Assembly: GCF_000718015.1 (NCBI RefSeq)
Contig: NZ_JODY01000026.1
Span: forward strand, 1-64,000
Direction: 5' to 3'
DNA length: 64,000 nt
Source of the DNA: Streptomyces catenulae
GTDB lineage: Bacteria; Actinomycetota; Actinomycetes; Streptomycetales; Streptomycetaceae
In this document: positions 7,516 through 15,198 of the stretch, piece by piece
Numbering within the stretch: position 1 is the stretch's first letter
How the letters are laid out: every line of letters starts with the position of its first letter
Notes under the pieces: model-generated
Databases searched by the model: none
The model's input: the letters and a program-made list of their open reading frames with translations, nothing else
Told to the model about the DNA's origin: nothing
Program-made: the position numbers and the translations under genes

Positions 7516-7794
7516 CTATTCCTGACCGGTGGAGAGGGTCCAGCCCCGGAGCAGTGGGGCGGATGCCAAGGCCCGGCGGACGACGCCCTCGGCGGCAGGG
7601 GGATCCGGGTCCTGCTGCGGTGTCCGGCGGGTGTAGATGCCGATGTCGATGTGGCGGGGCGCGGAGCGGGCGCTGATGTGCTCGATCCGGTCGCCCGGTG
7701 CGGCGGCGGCCCACAGCACGTCGACGATCACGGGTGCGGAGAGGCGGGAGTGGGGGTGACCGGGGGAGGTCAGCGTGAAAAGGGTCAGACGCAT
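7516..7794 (-). CDS. Hypothetical 92-aa protein
   Basis: I do not recognise this family. The 92-aa product is soluble-looking, with a hydrophobic strand-rich first half (residues 1-32), a central RIEHISARSAPRHIDIGIY segment and an acidic, helix-prone C-terminal third. It sits between the small secreted-peptide gene (6 bp upstream) and the LuxR gene (28 bp downstream) on the same strand, so the three are probably co-transcribed. The gene order suggests a role in regulation or peptide signalling, but nothing in the sequence proves it. Confidence 0.55.
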   Translation of the reverse strand: MRLTLFTLTSPGHPHSRLSAPVIVDVLWAAAAPGDRIEHISARSAPRHIDIGIYTRRTPQQDPDPPAAEGVVRRALASAPLLRGWTLSTGQE

Positions 7795-7800
7795 ACGGCG

Positions 7801-7980
7801 TTAGCCCCAGATGAGGCTGTCGTCCGTGGAGTGCGCGGTGGTCACCACACGGGAGTGCGCGGGGGCGGCGCCGAGGGGGGCGGCGGACGCGGCGGCGGAC
7901 GCGGCGGCGGACGCGGTGGCGAAGGCGATCCCGACGAGGGTGAGGGCGGCGGCGGTGCGTATGCGGGCGTGGACAGACAT
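7801..7980 (-). CDS. Small secreted peptide (59 aa) with signal sequence
   Basis: 59-aa product with a classical signal peptide: charged MSVHARIR, hydrophobic core TAAALTLVGIAFATA, then an Ala-rich ASAAASAAASAAP region with several possible A-x-A cleavage sites. The remaining 20-25 residues are hydrophilic and end in STDDSLIWG. AGGGGG lies just before the ATG at 7980. It is first in the run leading to the LuxR gene and is divergent from a TrmB/LuxR-type regulator at 8409. A secreted signalling peptide is one possibility (inference from layout only); a secreted RiPP-like product is another. Confidence 0.65.
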   Translation of the reverse strand: MSVHARIRTAAALTLVGIAFATASAAASAAASAAPLGAAPAHSRVVTTAHSTDDSLIWG

Positions 7981-8408
7981 GGGAGCCCCCTGGGGGTGAG
8001 TGGGTGGGTTCTCCGGATCCGGCTGCGGTGTTCCGCGTCGGCCCGGTGCATTCATGGTGTGCCCGTGGCCGGTGGGGAGGAAGGGAGAACGGCCCGGCGA
8101 AACCGGCCAGGACGGTTCGGGCCACCGCGCCCCCGGCGTACGCGGGGGCGGACGAGGGCCCGGATCCGGTCGGCGGCGAACCGGCGGACGACGCTCCGGT
8201 CGGCCCGGCGCCCGCCCCCCGCGGACGCCGTCCACTTGGGATTCCGCGCCCCTCGCCCGCCGAAGTCCGGGCCCGTCCGCCCGCCGGAAGCCGCCCGGCG
8301 ATGACCAAAAAGGCTCCGTCCGTACGCGGTATCTCACGTGCATAATGCACAAAACGCCGGGGGGGTCCGGCGAGAGGGAACCGGTCGCCGAGAACGAAGG
8401 GGATCTCC
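7981..8408. promoter_or_regulatory. 428-bp divergent intergenic region with palindrome
   Basis: No gene is supported here. It must contain the promoters of the secreted-peptide operon (minus) and the TrmB/LuxR regulator (plus). The palindrome GTGCAT-A-ATGCAC (8338-8350) includes a -10-like CATAAT (8341-8346), about 60 bp before the regulator ATG, and may be an autoregulatory site. No good -35 is visible. Confidence 0.4.
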
Positions 8409-9395
8409 ATGCTTGCCGCGATGGGCTTGAAGACGCTGCACGAGACGGTCTACGAGGCCATGCTCCGGCACCCGTCGTGGGGCGTGGACGAACTCGTCGC
8501 CCAACTGGACCTGACCGAGTCCGAGGTGCGCGCGGCCCTCGACGACCTCTTCGAACTCCGCCTGGTACGCCGGTCGTTCGAGCACACCGACCGGCTCCTC
8601 GCGGTCGCCCCCGAGATGGGGCTGCGGACGCTGCTGGAGCGCCAGCACGACGAACTCCTGCGCCAGCAACGGCAGATGGCCGAACGGCAGGCGTCGATCT
8701 CCCGCATGATCACCCATATCGCGGCGCGGCCGGTGACCGCCGCGCAGGGCGACGGCAGTGAGCAGATCCTCGGCATGGACGCGATCCAGCGGCGCCTGGA
8801 GCGGCTGGCGGAGGAGGCCACCGAGGAGATCTGCACCTTCATGTCGGGCGGCGCCCAGGCCGCCGACTCGCTGGAGGCGGCTCGGCGGAACGACGCCCGT
8901 CTGCTGGCGCGCGGGGTGACGACCCGGACCATCGGGCTGGACTCCATCCGGGACCACGGGCCGACCCTGGAGCACGCCCGCTGGCTCACCAGCCTGGGCG
9001 GCGAGTTCCGCACCGCGCCCTCGCTGCCGCCCCGCATGATCCTGGCCGACCGGCGCGCGGCCCTGGTGCCGCTGGACCCCGACAACACCCGTAAGGGCGT
9101 GCTCTGGCTGACCGGCCCCGGGGTCATCGCGTCCCTGACCGCCCTCTTCGACCAGGCATGGAACCAGTCGACCCCGCTCGGCGCCGACGATCCGGCGCCG
9201 CGGCCGGGGCTGAGCGAGGCCGAGCGCGCGCTGCTGCATCTCATCGGCCAGGGCCACACGGACGAGGCCGCGGCGGGGAAGCTGCACATCTCGCCGCGTA
9301 CCGCCCGCCGGATGATGGCCGCGATCATGGAGCGCCTGGAGGCCCGCAGCCGTTTCGAGGCGGGGCTGAAGGCGGCCCAGCAAGGGTGGCTGTGA
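8409..9395 (+). CDS. TrmB/LuxR-type two-HTH transcriptional regulator
   Basis: 328-aa regulator. The N-terminal region (about residues 5-65) is a TrmB-like winged helix (LKTLHETVYEAMLRHPSWGVDELVAQL...). A helical linker (about 75-100) and a phospholipase-D-like TrmB effector-type middle follow. The C-terminus (about 265-325) is a LuxR/GerE helix-turn-helix (LSEAERALLHLIGQGHTDEAAA...). ATG 8409 follows AAGGGGA at good spacing. It is divergent from the secreted-peptide gene. Such regulators in Streptomyces often neighbour small peptide genes; this one may sense or control the adjacent peptide operon (inference). Confidence 0.8.
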   Translation: MLAAMGLKTLHETVYEAMLRHPSWGVDELVAQLDLTESEVRAALDDLFELRLVRRSFEHTDRLLAVAPEMGLRTLLERQHDELLRQQRQMAERQASISRMITHIAARPVTAAQGDGSEQILGMDAIQRRLERLAEEATEEICTFMSGGAQAADSLEAARRNDARLLARGVTTRTIGLDSIRDHGPTLEHARWLTSLGGEFRTAPSLPPRMILADRRAALVPLDPDNTRKGVLWLTGPGVIASLTALFDQAWNQSTPLGADDPAPRPGLSEAERALLHLIGQGHTDEAAAGKLHISPRTARRMMAAIMERLEARSRFEAGLKAAQQGWL

Positions 9396-9508
9396 GCGGG
9401 GCGTATCCGGGAGGGGCCGCGCTGTCTGCGGGCTCCGGGCGTACGGCGGGGTGACACGGGCCGGTACGCCTGCGGGCGTGCCTCGGGGGGCGCGGGGAGA
9501 CTGGGGGC

Positions 9509-10183
9509 ATGGACGCGGTACGGGTTCCGGAGACGGCGGGCGGCGGGCGGTGTGACCCGGGGCGGGTCTGGTACGCCGCCTACGGGTCGAACACGCAGGG
9601 CGAGCGGCTCGCCTGTTATCTGCGGGGCGGCCGTCCCGCCGGGGCGAGGCGGACGTACCCGGGCTGCCGCGACCGGCGCCCGCCCGCGGAGTCGGCAGCC
9701 GTGGAGCTGCCCGGGGAGATGTACCTCGCGACCCGGTCGTCGGTGTGGGGCGGCGGCTGTGCCTACTACGACGCGGAGGCCGCGGGGCGGGTCCTGGCGC
9801 GGGCCCATCTGCTGACCGCCGGACAGTTCGCCGACCTCGCGGCACAGGAGATGCACCGGCCGCCCGGCACCGACCTCGACCTGACCGAGGTGCTCACCCA
9901 CGGCCGGTCGGCGCTGGGCCCCGGCCGGTACGAGACGCTGCTCTGCGCGGGCTGGCTGGACGGCGCGCCGGTGCTCACCCTGACGGCGCCCTGGCGGATG
10001 CGGGACGTGACGTGGACGGTGCCGACCGCCGCCTATGTGCGCTGTGTGGGCACCGGTCTGGTGGCCGCCGGGGCGTGGGACGCGGCGACGGTGGTCGCGT
10101 ACGTCGCCGCGCGCCCCGGGGCCGCCGGGCACTGGAGCCCGCGGGCCGTACGGGAGGCGATGGCCGCTCCGGCGGCCCGGTAG
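9509..10183 (+). CDS. Gamma-glutamylcyclotransferase-fold protein
   Basis: 224-aa protein whose start WYAAYGSNTQGERLACYL matches the Y-G-S-N substrate-loop signature of gamma-glutamylcyclotransferase-like (AIG2/GGCT) proteins. Later it has YDAEAAGRVLARAHLLTAGQF, typical of actinobacterial homologues often annotated only as hypothetical. The family catalytic acid cannot be placed surely. It is a single gene with ATG at 9509; the next gene on the strand is a TetR regulator 287 bp away. No link to the flanking clusters is evident. Confidence 0.6.
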   Translation: MDAVRVPETAGGGRCDPGRVWYAAYGSNTQGERLACYLRGGRPAGARRTYPGCRDRRPPAESAAVELPGEMYLATRSSVWGGGCAYYDAEAAGRVLARAHLLTAGQFADLAAQEMHRPPGTDLDLTEVLTHGRSALGPGRYETLLCAGWLDGAPVLTLTAPWRMRDVTWTVPTAAYVRCVGTGLVAAGAWDAATVVAYVAARPGAAGHWSPRAVREAMAAPAAR

Positions 10184-10356
10184 GCACCGGCGGCGTCACC
10201 CCGTCGCGCGGCCGATCCCGGCGCAGCCCTCGCGCAGGTGTCGGCGCCGAAGGCGGTGAGCGGGGAGACCGCGCCGGGGTGCGTCCGGCGTCGGTGGCGG
10301 GCCGGGCATCGGCCGGGGCGCCGCGGTGAGCGGCCGCCGGGTGGCCGGGCGCCGTG

Positions 10357-10369
10357 TGACCGCTGGTCA
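10357..10369 (+). promoter_or_regulatory. Candidate TetR operator
   Basis: TGACC-GCT-GGTCA, a 5-bp-arm palindrome, lies about 100 bp before the TetR start. It is followed 7 nt later by a degenerate half-copy (GACTGCTGGTC). This fits an autoregulatory operator. The rest of the 287-bp gap (10184-10470) shows no gene. Confidence 0.4.
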
Positions 10370-10470
10370 TGTGACTGCTGGTCGCCCGGTAGGGTCGGAT
10401 CCGTCCGGCGTCGGCACGGGAAGGTGTGGCGCCGGTGTCGTCCGGAACGGAAGAGCCCGAGGAGGTCGGT

Positions 10471-11118
10471 GTGCCGACGGGGACGTGGGAGCGGCTGCCG
10501 GACGGGCGGCGCGCGGCGGTGCTGGCGGCGGCCGAGGCGGAGTTCACCGCGCGGGGCTTCAGCGGCGGCAGCCTCAACACCATCTGCCGCGAGGCCGGGG
10601 TGTCGAAGGGCAGCCTCTTCCAGTACTTCACCGACAAGGCGGACCTCTACGTCCACCTCGCCGAGCTGGCGAGCGCCCGGGTCCGTACCGCGACGGAGGC
10701 CGAGATCGCGGCGCTGGAGTGCGACGGCGACCGCCTCGGCGCACTGGAGCGGGTGGTGGAGTTCTGGGTCCGCTACTTCTACGACCACCCCCGGGAGCGC
10801 GCCCTGACCGCCGCAGCCGCCCTCGAACCGGACCCGACCGCCCGCGCCGCCGTCCGCGCGGTCACCGACCGCCACTACCTCGCCGCGCTGCGCCCGCTCC
10901 TGGAGACCGGGGGCGCCGCGGGGCGGCTCGCGCCCGGCGCCGACACCGAGGCGCTGCTCTCCCTGCTCCTCCTGCTCCTGCCGCACCTGGCGCTCGCCCC
11001 GCACGTCGCGGGCCTCGACCCGGTCCTCGGGATGGAGGGCGCCGACGCCGATCGGGCCGTCGCTGCCGCCCGGCGCCTCCTCGCGGCGCTGCTGGGGCCG
11101 TACCGGGCCGGGGGCTGA
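10471..11118 (+). CDS. TetR family transcriptional regulator
   Basis: 215-aa repressor-type protein. The N-terminal HTH reads LAAAEAEFTARGFSGGSLNTIC, then EAGVSKGSLFQYFTDKADLY, a textbook TetR DNA-binding domain. The variable helical ligand domain follows (about residues 65-210). GTG 10471 is chosen over GTG 10426 because a perfect AGGAGG sits 5 nt upstream (10460-10465). The ligand and targets are unknown; a palindrome upstream suggests autoregulation. It lies just left of the first NRPS-cluster gene pair, but nothing shows it belongs to that cluster. Confidence 0.85.
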   Translation: MPTGTWERLPDGRRAAVLAAAEAEFTARGFSGGSLNTICREAGVSKGSLFQYFTDKADLYVHLAELASARVRTATEAEIAALECDGDRLGALERVVEFWVRYFYDHPRERALTAAAALEPDPTARAAVRAVTDRHYLAALRPLLETGGAAGRLAPGADTEALLSLLLLLLPHLALAPHVAGLDPVLGMEGADADRAVAAARRLLAALLGPYRAGG

Positions 11119-11235
11119 GCCGGTGCCGACCGAGTGCGGCGCCGGGGCCCGCGGGCCCGCGCCGGATCGTTTGACAGGTGTGTACGGGGTGGGAAATTCT
11201 CGTTCCACTATCAACCGGGATGTCAGAGGTGGGCC

Positions 11236-11619
11236 GTGACCAGCGAGGAGCTTCTGGCTGTGCTCGCCGCGGTGGGTCACACACAGCGGCTCCGGATCAT
11301 CGCGGAGCTGTCCGGCGGGCGGCTGTACGTCAGCGAACTGGCCCGCCGTCTGGGCATGTCCCGGCCGCTGCTCTACATGCACCTGGAGCGCCTGGAGAAG
11401 GCCGGTCTGGTGGCCGGGAATCTGGAGCTGTCCGACGACGGCAAGGCGCTGAAGTACTTCGAACTGGCACCGTTCGACCTCCACGTGAATATCGATACGA
11501 TCCTCGCGGCCGTGCGGGCCGACGAGGCGGCGGACGACGCGGCCCCGTCGGAGCGGGCGGGTGGGGAGGCCCCGGCTGACCGACGGGGATCTGAAGACGT
11601 GAAGGGGAAACGCACATGA
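11236..11619 (+). CDS. ArsR/MarR-like winged-helix regulator, copy 1
   Basis: 127-aa regulator starting VTSEELLAVLAAVGHTQRLR. Its winged helix contains LYVSELARRLGMSRPLLYMH, LERLEKAGLV and a wing ending in ALKYFEL. No metal-binding Cys/His cluster is visible. The GTG start is fixed by the AGAGGTGGG site and by alignment with its paralogue at 21714-22040, with which it shares most of the first 95 residues. The stop overlaps the ATG of the next gene (ATGA), a 77-aa membrane protein that is also duplicated beside the paralogue. Probably controls an exporter and/or its own operon (inference). Confidence 0.8.
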   Translation: MTSEELLAVLAAVGHTQRLRIIAELSGGRLYVSELARRLGMSRPLLYMHLERLEKAGLVAGNLELSDDGKALKYFELAPFDLHVNIDTILAAVRADEAADDAAPSERAGGEAPADRRGSEDVKGKRT

Positions 11620-11849
11620 CCGGGGCCGTCATCGCCATCGCCGTCGTACTGATCGTCGTCGGCGGGATCACCGCGAGCGTGGTCGCGTACTTCCGGTTGC
11701 AGCGCCATCGCGCGGACGCCGTGGCGATGGCCTCGTACCGCAAACTCGCCGAGGAGGCCGTCGCCCAGCAGGAGTCGCTGCGTGGGCAGTTGGCGGAGCT
11801 GGACGCGCGGGTCAAGGGCGTGGAGAGCCTGCTGCGCAGCGTCGACTGA
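11616..11849 (+). CDS. Small membrane protein with coiled coil, copy 1
   Basis: 77-aa protein with one N-terminal transmembrane helix (about residues 4-26, rich in I, V, A, G), a basic stop-transfer stretch (RLQRHRADA), then a heptad-like helix (about 40-75) ending ESLLRSVD. It overlaps the winged-helix regulator gene by 4 nt. A close paralogue (21484-21717) stands in the same relation to the paralogous regulator. The pairing suggests the membrane protein passes an envelope signal to, or sequesters, the regulator; this is inference. The family function is unknown to me. Confidence 0.72.
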   Translation: MTGAVIAIAVVLIVVGGITASVVAYFRLQRHRADAVAMASYRKLAEEAVAQQESLRGQLAELDARVKGVESLLRSVD

Positions 11850-12191
11850 GCCGCTCTCCGGCGTCCGTACGCCGTCGGTACCGTTGCCCCGCGCACGGTG
11901 ACCGGCGGCGTTTCTTGTGGCCGGGCGCTCGGCGGCCGGGCCCCGGAACCCGCTCTGACCAGCGCTTTTAGCTCCGCACTTAAGGGCATTCCCGGGCCGG
12001 GGCCGCGTTCCTAGACTCGTGATCGTTCCTGCTGAGCACGGCGCCGGGCCGGTTGACGCGCGGTCAGAAGCCGAACATGTCCCACGGAGTCGCGGGGTTC
12101 TCCGGTGGCATCCCTTCGCCGGGCAGACCGCAGCGGCCTCGGGCGAGGCGCGGCCGGTGTCTGCGACCACGAGAAGAAGGGATGGTCGGGA
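11850..12191. other. 342-bp intergenic region before the first oxygenase gene
   Basis: No gene is supported. It carries the conserved TTTT-N9-CTTAA-N24-TTCCTAG promoter (see 11966-12017) and then a long leader of about 170 nt before the oxygenase ATG. I see no convincing riboswitch or attenuator in the leader. Confidence 0.5.
11966..12017 (+). promoter_or_regulatory. Conserved cluster promoter, copy 1 (first oxygenase)
   Basis: TTTT (11966-11969), nine bases, CTTAA (11979-11983), twenty-four bases, TTCCTAG (12008-12014). The -10 hexamer is TAGACT (12012-12017). Two other cluster promoters (25812-25863 minus, 52494-52545 plus) have exactly the same blocks and spacing. The -35 region is poor, so CTTAA, near -45, probably binds an activator. 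Confidence 0.7.
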
Positions 12192-13163
12192 ATGTTCGGT
12201 CCTGGCGTCTCCATCAACGACGAGATCTTTCCGCCCCTGCTCCGGTGCGAGGCGCCGGACCTCGACACCGTGGAGTGGGCGGGGCGGCACCGCCCGGCTC
12301 TCGACACGCTGCTGCTCACCCACGGCGCGGTGGTGCTGCGTGGCTTCGGCGTCACCGGCCACGACGCGTTCGAGGCGCTGGCCGCGTCGCTGGTGACCGC
12401 CCTCTACGGCGACTACGGCGATCTGCCGCACGAGAAGGACGCCGACCGGGTCTACCGCTCGACGCCGTACCCCGCCCGTCAGTCGATCCTGTTCCACCAC
12501 GAGAGCGCGCACCTGCCGCAGTGGCCCAGCCGGCAGTTCTTCTGCTGTCTGCAGCCCGCGGCGGGCGGCGGCGCCACCCCGATCGTCGACGGCCGGAAGG
12601 TGTGGCAGGCGCTCACCGAGGAGGAGCGGACCCGCTTCGAGAAGCGGGGCATCCGCTACGTCCGCAACTTCATCCCGGGGCTGGACGTCGGCTGGGAGCA
12701 GATGTTCGGCACCGACGACCGGCGCACGGTCGAGGAGCGCTGCCGGGCGCAGGGCGTCAGCTGCGAGTGGCTGCCCGACGGGGTGCTGCGCACCGTGCAG
12801 GACGCGCCCGCCGTCGTCCGCCACCCGGTCACCGGCGAGCAGGTCTTCTTCAACCAGCTGTTCCTCCACCACCCGGCCTGTCTGGAGAGCGCCGACCGGG
12901 AGGTGATGCGCTCACTGTTCGGGGACGACGAGACCGCCTATCCGCGCAGCGCGTCCTTCGGGGACGGCTCGCCGATCGGCGACGCCACCGTCGACCGGCT
13001 GCGGTCGCTCTACGACTCCCTGGCCCAGCGGTTCGTCTGGGAGCGCGGCGATGTGGCGATCATCGACAACATGCTGGTCTCGCACGGACGGGACCCCTTC
13101 GAGGGCGACCGCAAGATCATCGTGGCCATGGGCGACATGGTCAGCCGTGCCGCACTGACCTGA
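12192..13163 (+). CDS. SyrP-like Fe(II)/2-oxoglutarate oxygenase 1 (TauD family)
   Basis: 323-aa non-heme iron dioxygenase, predicted to hydroxylate a tethered or free amino acid. Iron ligands: the H-x-E motif in LFHHESAH (His102/Glu104) and the distal His about 298 in LVSHGRDPF. The use of H-x-E with a following P-x-R-Q-F-F-C-C-L segment matches SyrP-like aspartyl and KtzO/KtzP-like glutamyl beta-hydroxylases. ATG 12192 has GAAGGGA upstream; a longer frame to 12105 lacks such a site. It is immediately followed by an Asp-type adenylation enzyme, so beta-hydroxylation of aspartate is a good guess (inference). A second homologue lies at 50552. Confidence 0.85.
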   Translation: MFGPGVSINDEIFPPLLRCEAPDLDTVEWAGRHRPALDTLLLTHGAVVLRGFGVTGHDAFEALAASLVTALYGDYGDLPHEKDADRVYRSTPYPARQSILFHHESAHLPQWPSRQFFCCLQPAAGGGATPIVDGRKVWQALTEEERTRFEKRGIRYVRNFIPGLDVGWEQMFGTDDRRTVEERCRAQGVSCEWLPDGVLRTVQDAPAVVRHPVTGEQVFFNQLFLHHPACLESADREVMRSLFGDDETAYPRSASFGDGSPIGDATVDRLRSLYDSLAQRFVWERGDVAIIDNMLVSHGRDPFEGDRKIIVAMGDMVSRAALT

Positions 13164-13232
13164 CCGGCCAGCGCCCCGACCCCTCCGCCGGGCGCCCGTG
13201 CCCGGGACGAACAGCCGACAACAGGAGCAGTG

Positions 13233-14780
13233 ATGGTCTCGTCAGCGGCACACCCCGGCATGCTCTCCGGTGAGGTGCGCGACATCGGAACGGACTCGGT
13301 GGTGCGGATCGTCCGGGCCCACGCCCGGCTGCGGCCCGACACCGTCGCGGTCCGCTCCGCCGGTACGTCCTGGACCTACCGGCAGCTGTGGCACCGCGCC
13401 CTCGTGGTGGCCGACGCGCTGCACGAGGCGGGGGTGCGGCCCGGCGACCGGGTCGCACTGTGGGCGGACCGCACGCCCGGCGTGATCGCGGGCGCCCTCG
13501 CCGTGATGGCGCTGCGCGCCGCCTACGTCCCCCTCGACCCGACGCACCCCGCGGAGCGCGTCGCCACGGTGCTCGCCGGGGCCCGGCCCGCGGCGCTGCT
13601 CCACGACGGTCCGGCGGCGGCGCCGCCCGCCGCCGGGGTGCCCGTCATCGACGTGGCGGCGCTCGCGGACCTCGCGGCACCGCCGGAGCGGCAGCTGCCC
13701 CGGGGCGCGGACATCGCCTATGTCGTCTTCACGTCCGGGTCGACCGGCACCCCCAAGGGCGTCCTGGTGCCGCACGCCTCGCTCGCCAACTACGTCGCCT
13801 GGTGCGGCTCGTTGACCGGATCGGACGGCGGCGGCAGCCCGCTCTTCGCCAGCCTCGGCTACGACCTGGCGATGACCTCGCTGTGGGTGCCGCTCGCCCT
13901 GGGCAACCGGGTGGTGACGGTCGCCGGACTCCACGACCAGGCGACGCTGTTCGGCGGCGAGCGGTACACCTTCGTCAAGCTGACGCCGTCGCACGCCCGG
14001 TTCTTCGAGGCGCTCGCCGAGCCGCCGCGGTACGACCGGGCGACCCGGCTGCTGATGTTCGGCGGCGAGGGCCTCGACCCGGCGCTCATCACCGCGCTCG
14101 GCGCCCGGCTCGACGGCGTACGGCTGATCAACCACTACGGGCCGACCGAGACGACCATCGGCTGCTGCGCCCAGGTCTTCGACAACCGCACCGTGCCCAC
14201 CACACCGACCGTGCCGATCGGCGTGCCCGCCTGGAACACCCGCGCCTACGTGGTCGACGACGGGCTGCGACCGCTGCCGCCCGGCCGCCCCGGGGAACTG
14301 GTGATCGCCGGACGGGCGGTCGCCGCCGGGTATCTGGGCGGCGCGGGTGAGCGGTTCCTCGACGAGCGGGAGCTGGGCGGCGGGCCCGGTCCGGCGTACC
14401 GCACCGGCGATCTGGCCGAGGTGCTGCCCGGGGGGCGGCTGCTGCACCTCGGGCGCCGGGACGACCAGTGGAAGGTCAACGGCTACCGCGTCGAACTGGG
14501 CGAGCTCCGCCACCACGTGCTGTCCGTGCCCGGCGTCGCCGACGCCGCGTTCGACGTGGTGCGCGGGCCGGTCGACAGCCTGGAGCTGTTCGTCCGCGCC
14601 ACCGATCCGGCGGCCGACGGCGAGGCGCTGGAGCGGGCCCTGCGGACGGCGCTCGCCGGGGTGCTGCCCTCCGGGCTCGTCCCGCAGGAGGTGCGGGTGG
14701 TGGCGGAGATCGTCTTCAACGCGAACGGCAAGTGCGATGTCGCGGCCACCCGGCGGAAGCTGGCCCGGCTCGCCCGCTGA
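13233..14780 (+). CDS. Free-standing NRPS adenylation enzyme, predicted Asp-specific
   Basis: 515-aa AMP-forming adenylation domain without carrier or condensation domains. Core motifs: A3 VFTSGSTGTPKG, A5 NHYGPTE, A7 YRTGD, A8 QWKVNGYRVELGE, and A10 Lys in NANGKCD. Reading the specificity pocket against GrsA gives D-L-T-K-M-G-H-I-G-K, essentially the published aspartate code (DLTKLGHIGK type). The gene follows oxygenase 1 and is upstream of MbtH. The big NRPS in this window has a decayed third A domain, so this enzyme probably loads Asp onto that module in trans, as SyrB1 does in syringomycin synthesis. Start at ATG 13233, with AGGAG 5 nt upstream. Confidence 0.88.
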   Translation: MVSSAAHPGMLSGEVRDIGTDSVVRIVRAHARLRPDTVAVRSAGTSWTYRQLWHRALVVADALHEAGVRPGDRVALWADRTPGVIAGALAVMALRAAYVPLDPTHPAERVATVLAGARPAALLHDGPAAAPPAAGVPVIDVAALADLAAPPERQLPRGADIAYVVFTSGSTGTPKGVLVPHASLANYVAWCGSLTGSDGGGSPLFASLGYDLAMTSLWVPLALGNRVVTVAGLHDQATLFGGERYTFVKLTPSHARFFEALAEPPRYDRATRLLMFGGEGLDPALITALGARLDGVRLINHYGPTETTIGCCAQVFDNRTVPTTPTVPIGVPAWNTRAYVVDDGLRPLPPGRPGELVIAGRAVAAGYLGGAGERFLDERELGGGPGPAYRTGDLAEVLPGGRLLHLGRRDDQWKVNGYRVELGELRHHVLSVPGVADAAFDVVRGPVDSLELFVRATDPAADGEALERALRTALAGVLPSGLVPQEVRVVAEIVFNANGKCDVAATRRKLARLAR

Positions 14781-14840
14781 CGGCCCGGAGATTTACGTAC
14801 CCGCCCGCACGGTGCCCGGCGCCGTGCGGGTGGCGCCGCA

Positions 14841-14882
14841 TCAGGGCGCGGTCAGTGCCGTGTCAGCGGGGTCCGCAAGCAT
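14841..14882 (+). promoter_or_regulatory. SARP box upstream of mbtH
   Basis: TCAG occurs at 14841, 14852 and 14863, exactly 11 bp apart, the spacing of SARP operators. A -10-like AAGCAT follows 14 bp after the last repeat (14877-14882). The same layout recurs before five other transcription units in this window. Confidence 0.75.
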
Positions 14883-14936
14883 GACGGTGCGCCGGGCGGC
14901 CGGTGCGTACGGCAGACGACTCGGATACGGGAGTGA

Positions 14937-15164
14937 GTGGGCGACGTGTCGAATCCCTTTGATGACCAGGACGGAACGTTCCTCGTACTCGTGAACGACG
15001 AGGGCCAGCACTCGCTGTGGCCGGCCTTCGCCCAGCGGCCCGACGGCTGGCGGGTGGCGCTCGACGCGGGCCCGCGGGAGGCGGCGCTCGCCTACGTCGA
15101 GCAGCACTGGACCGACATGCGCCCGCTGAGCCTGCGCGAGTCCGCCTCGCCGCAGGCGTCCTGA
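14937..15164 (+). CDS. MbtH-like NRPS accessory protein
   Basis: 75-aa chaperone of adenylation domains. It has the family start [20 protein letters not shown] and the invariant Trp pattern SLWPAF...PDGWRV, then WTDMRPLSL near the end. It binds A domains and aids their folding and activity; here its partners could be the free Asp enzyme and the A domains of the large NRPS. GTG 14937 is used; GTG 14946 (giving MSNPFDD) is equally plausible. It is preceded by SARP boxes and followed 34 bp later by the ABC ATPase gene. Confidence 0.93.
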   Translation: MGDVSNPFDDQDGTFLVLVNDEGQHSLWPAFAQRPDGWRVALDAGPREAALAYVEQHWTDMRPLSLRESASPQAS

Positions 15165-15198
15165 CCGGCCGTACGGCACCGGGCCGGAGGGCTGACGC

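Noticed and set aside
7801..7980. 59-aa secreted peptide as the true substrate of the RiPP P450
   Set aside because: It has a standard Sec-type signal peptide and no Tyr, and its only Trp is next to the C-terminus; the repeated Y-x-H precursor adjacent to the P450 is a far better fit.
12105..12191. Longer start for oxygenase 1
   Set aside because: The added residues are Arg/Gly-rich without family similarity and there is no ribosome site; the leader of the CTTAA-type promoter runs through them.
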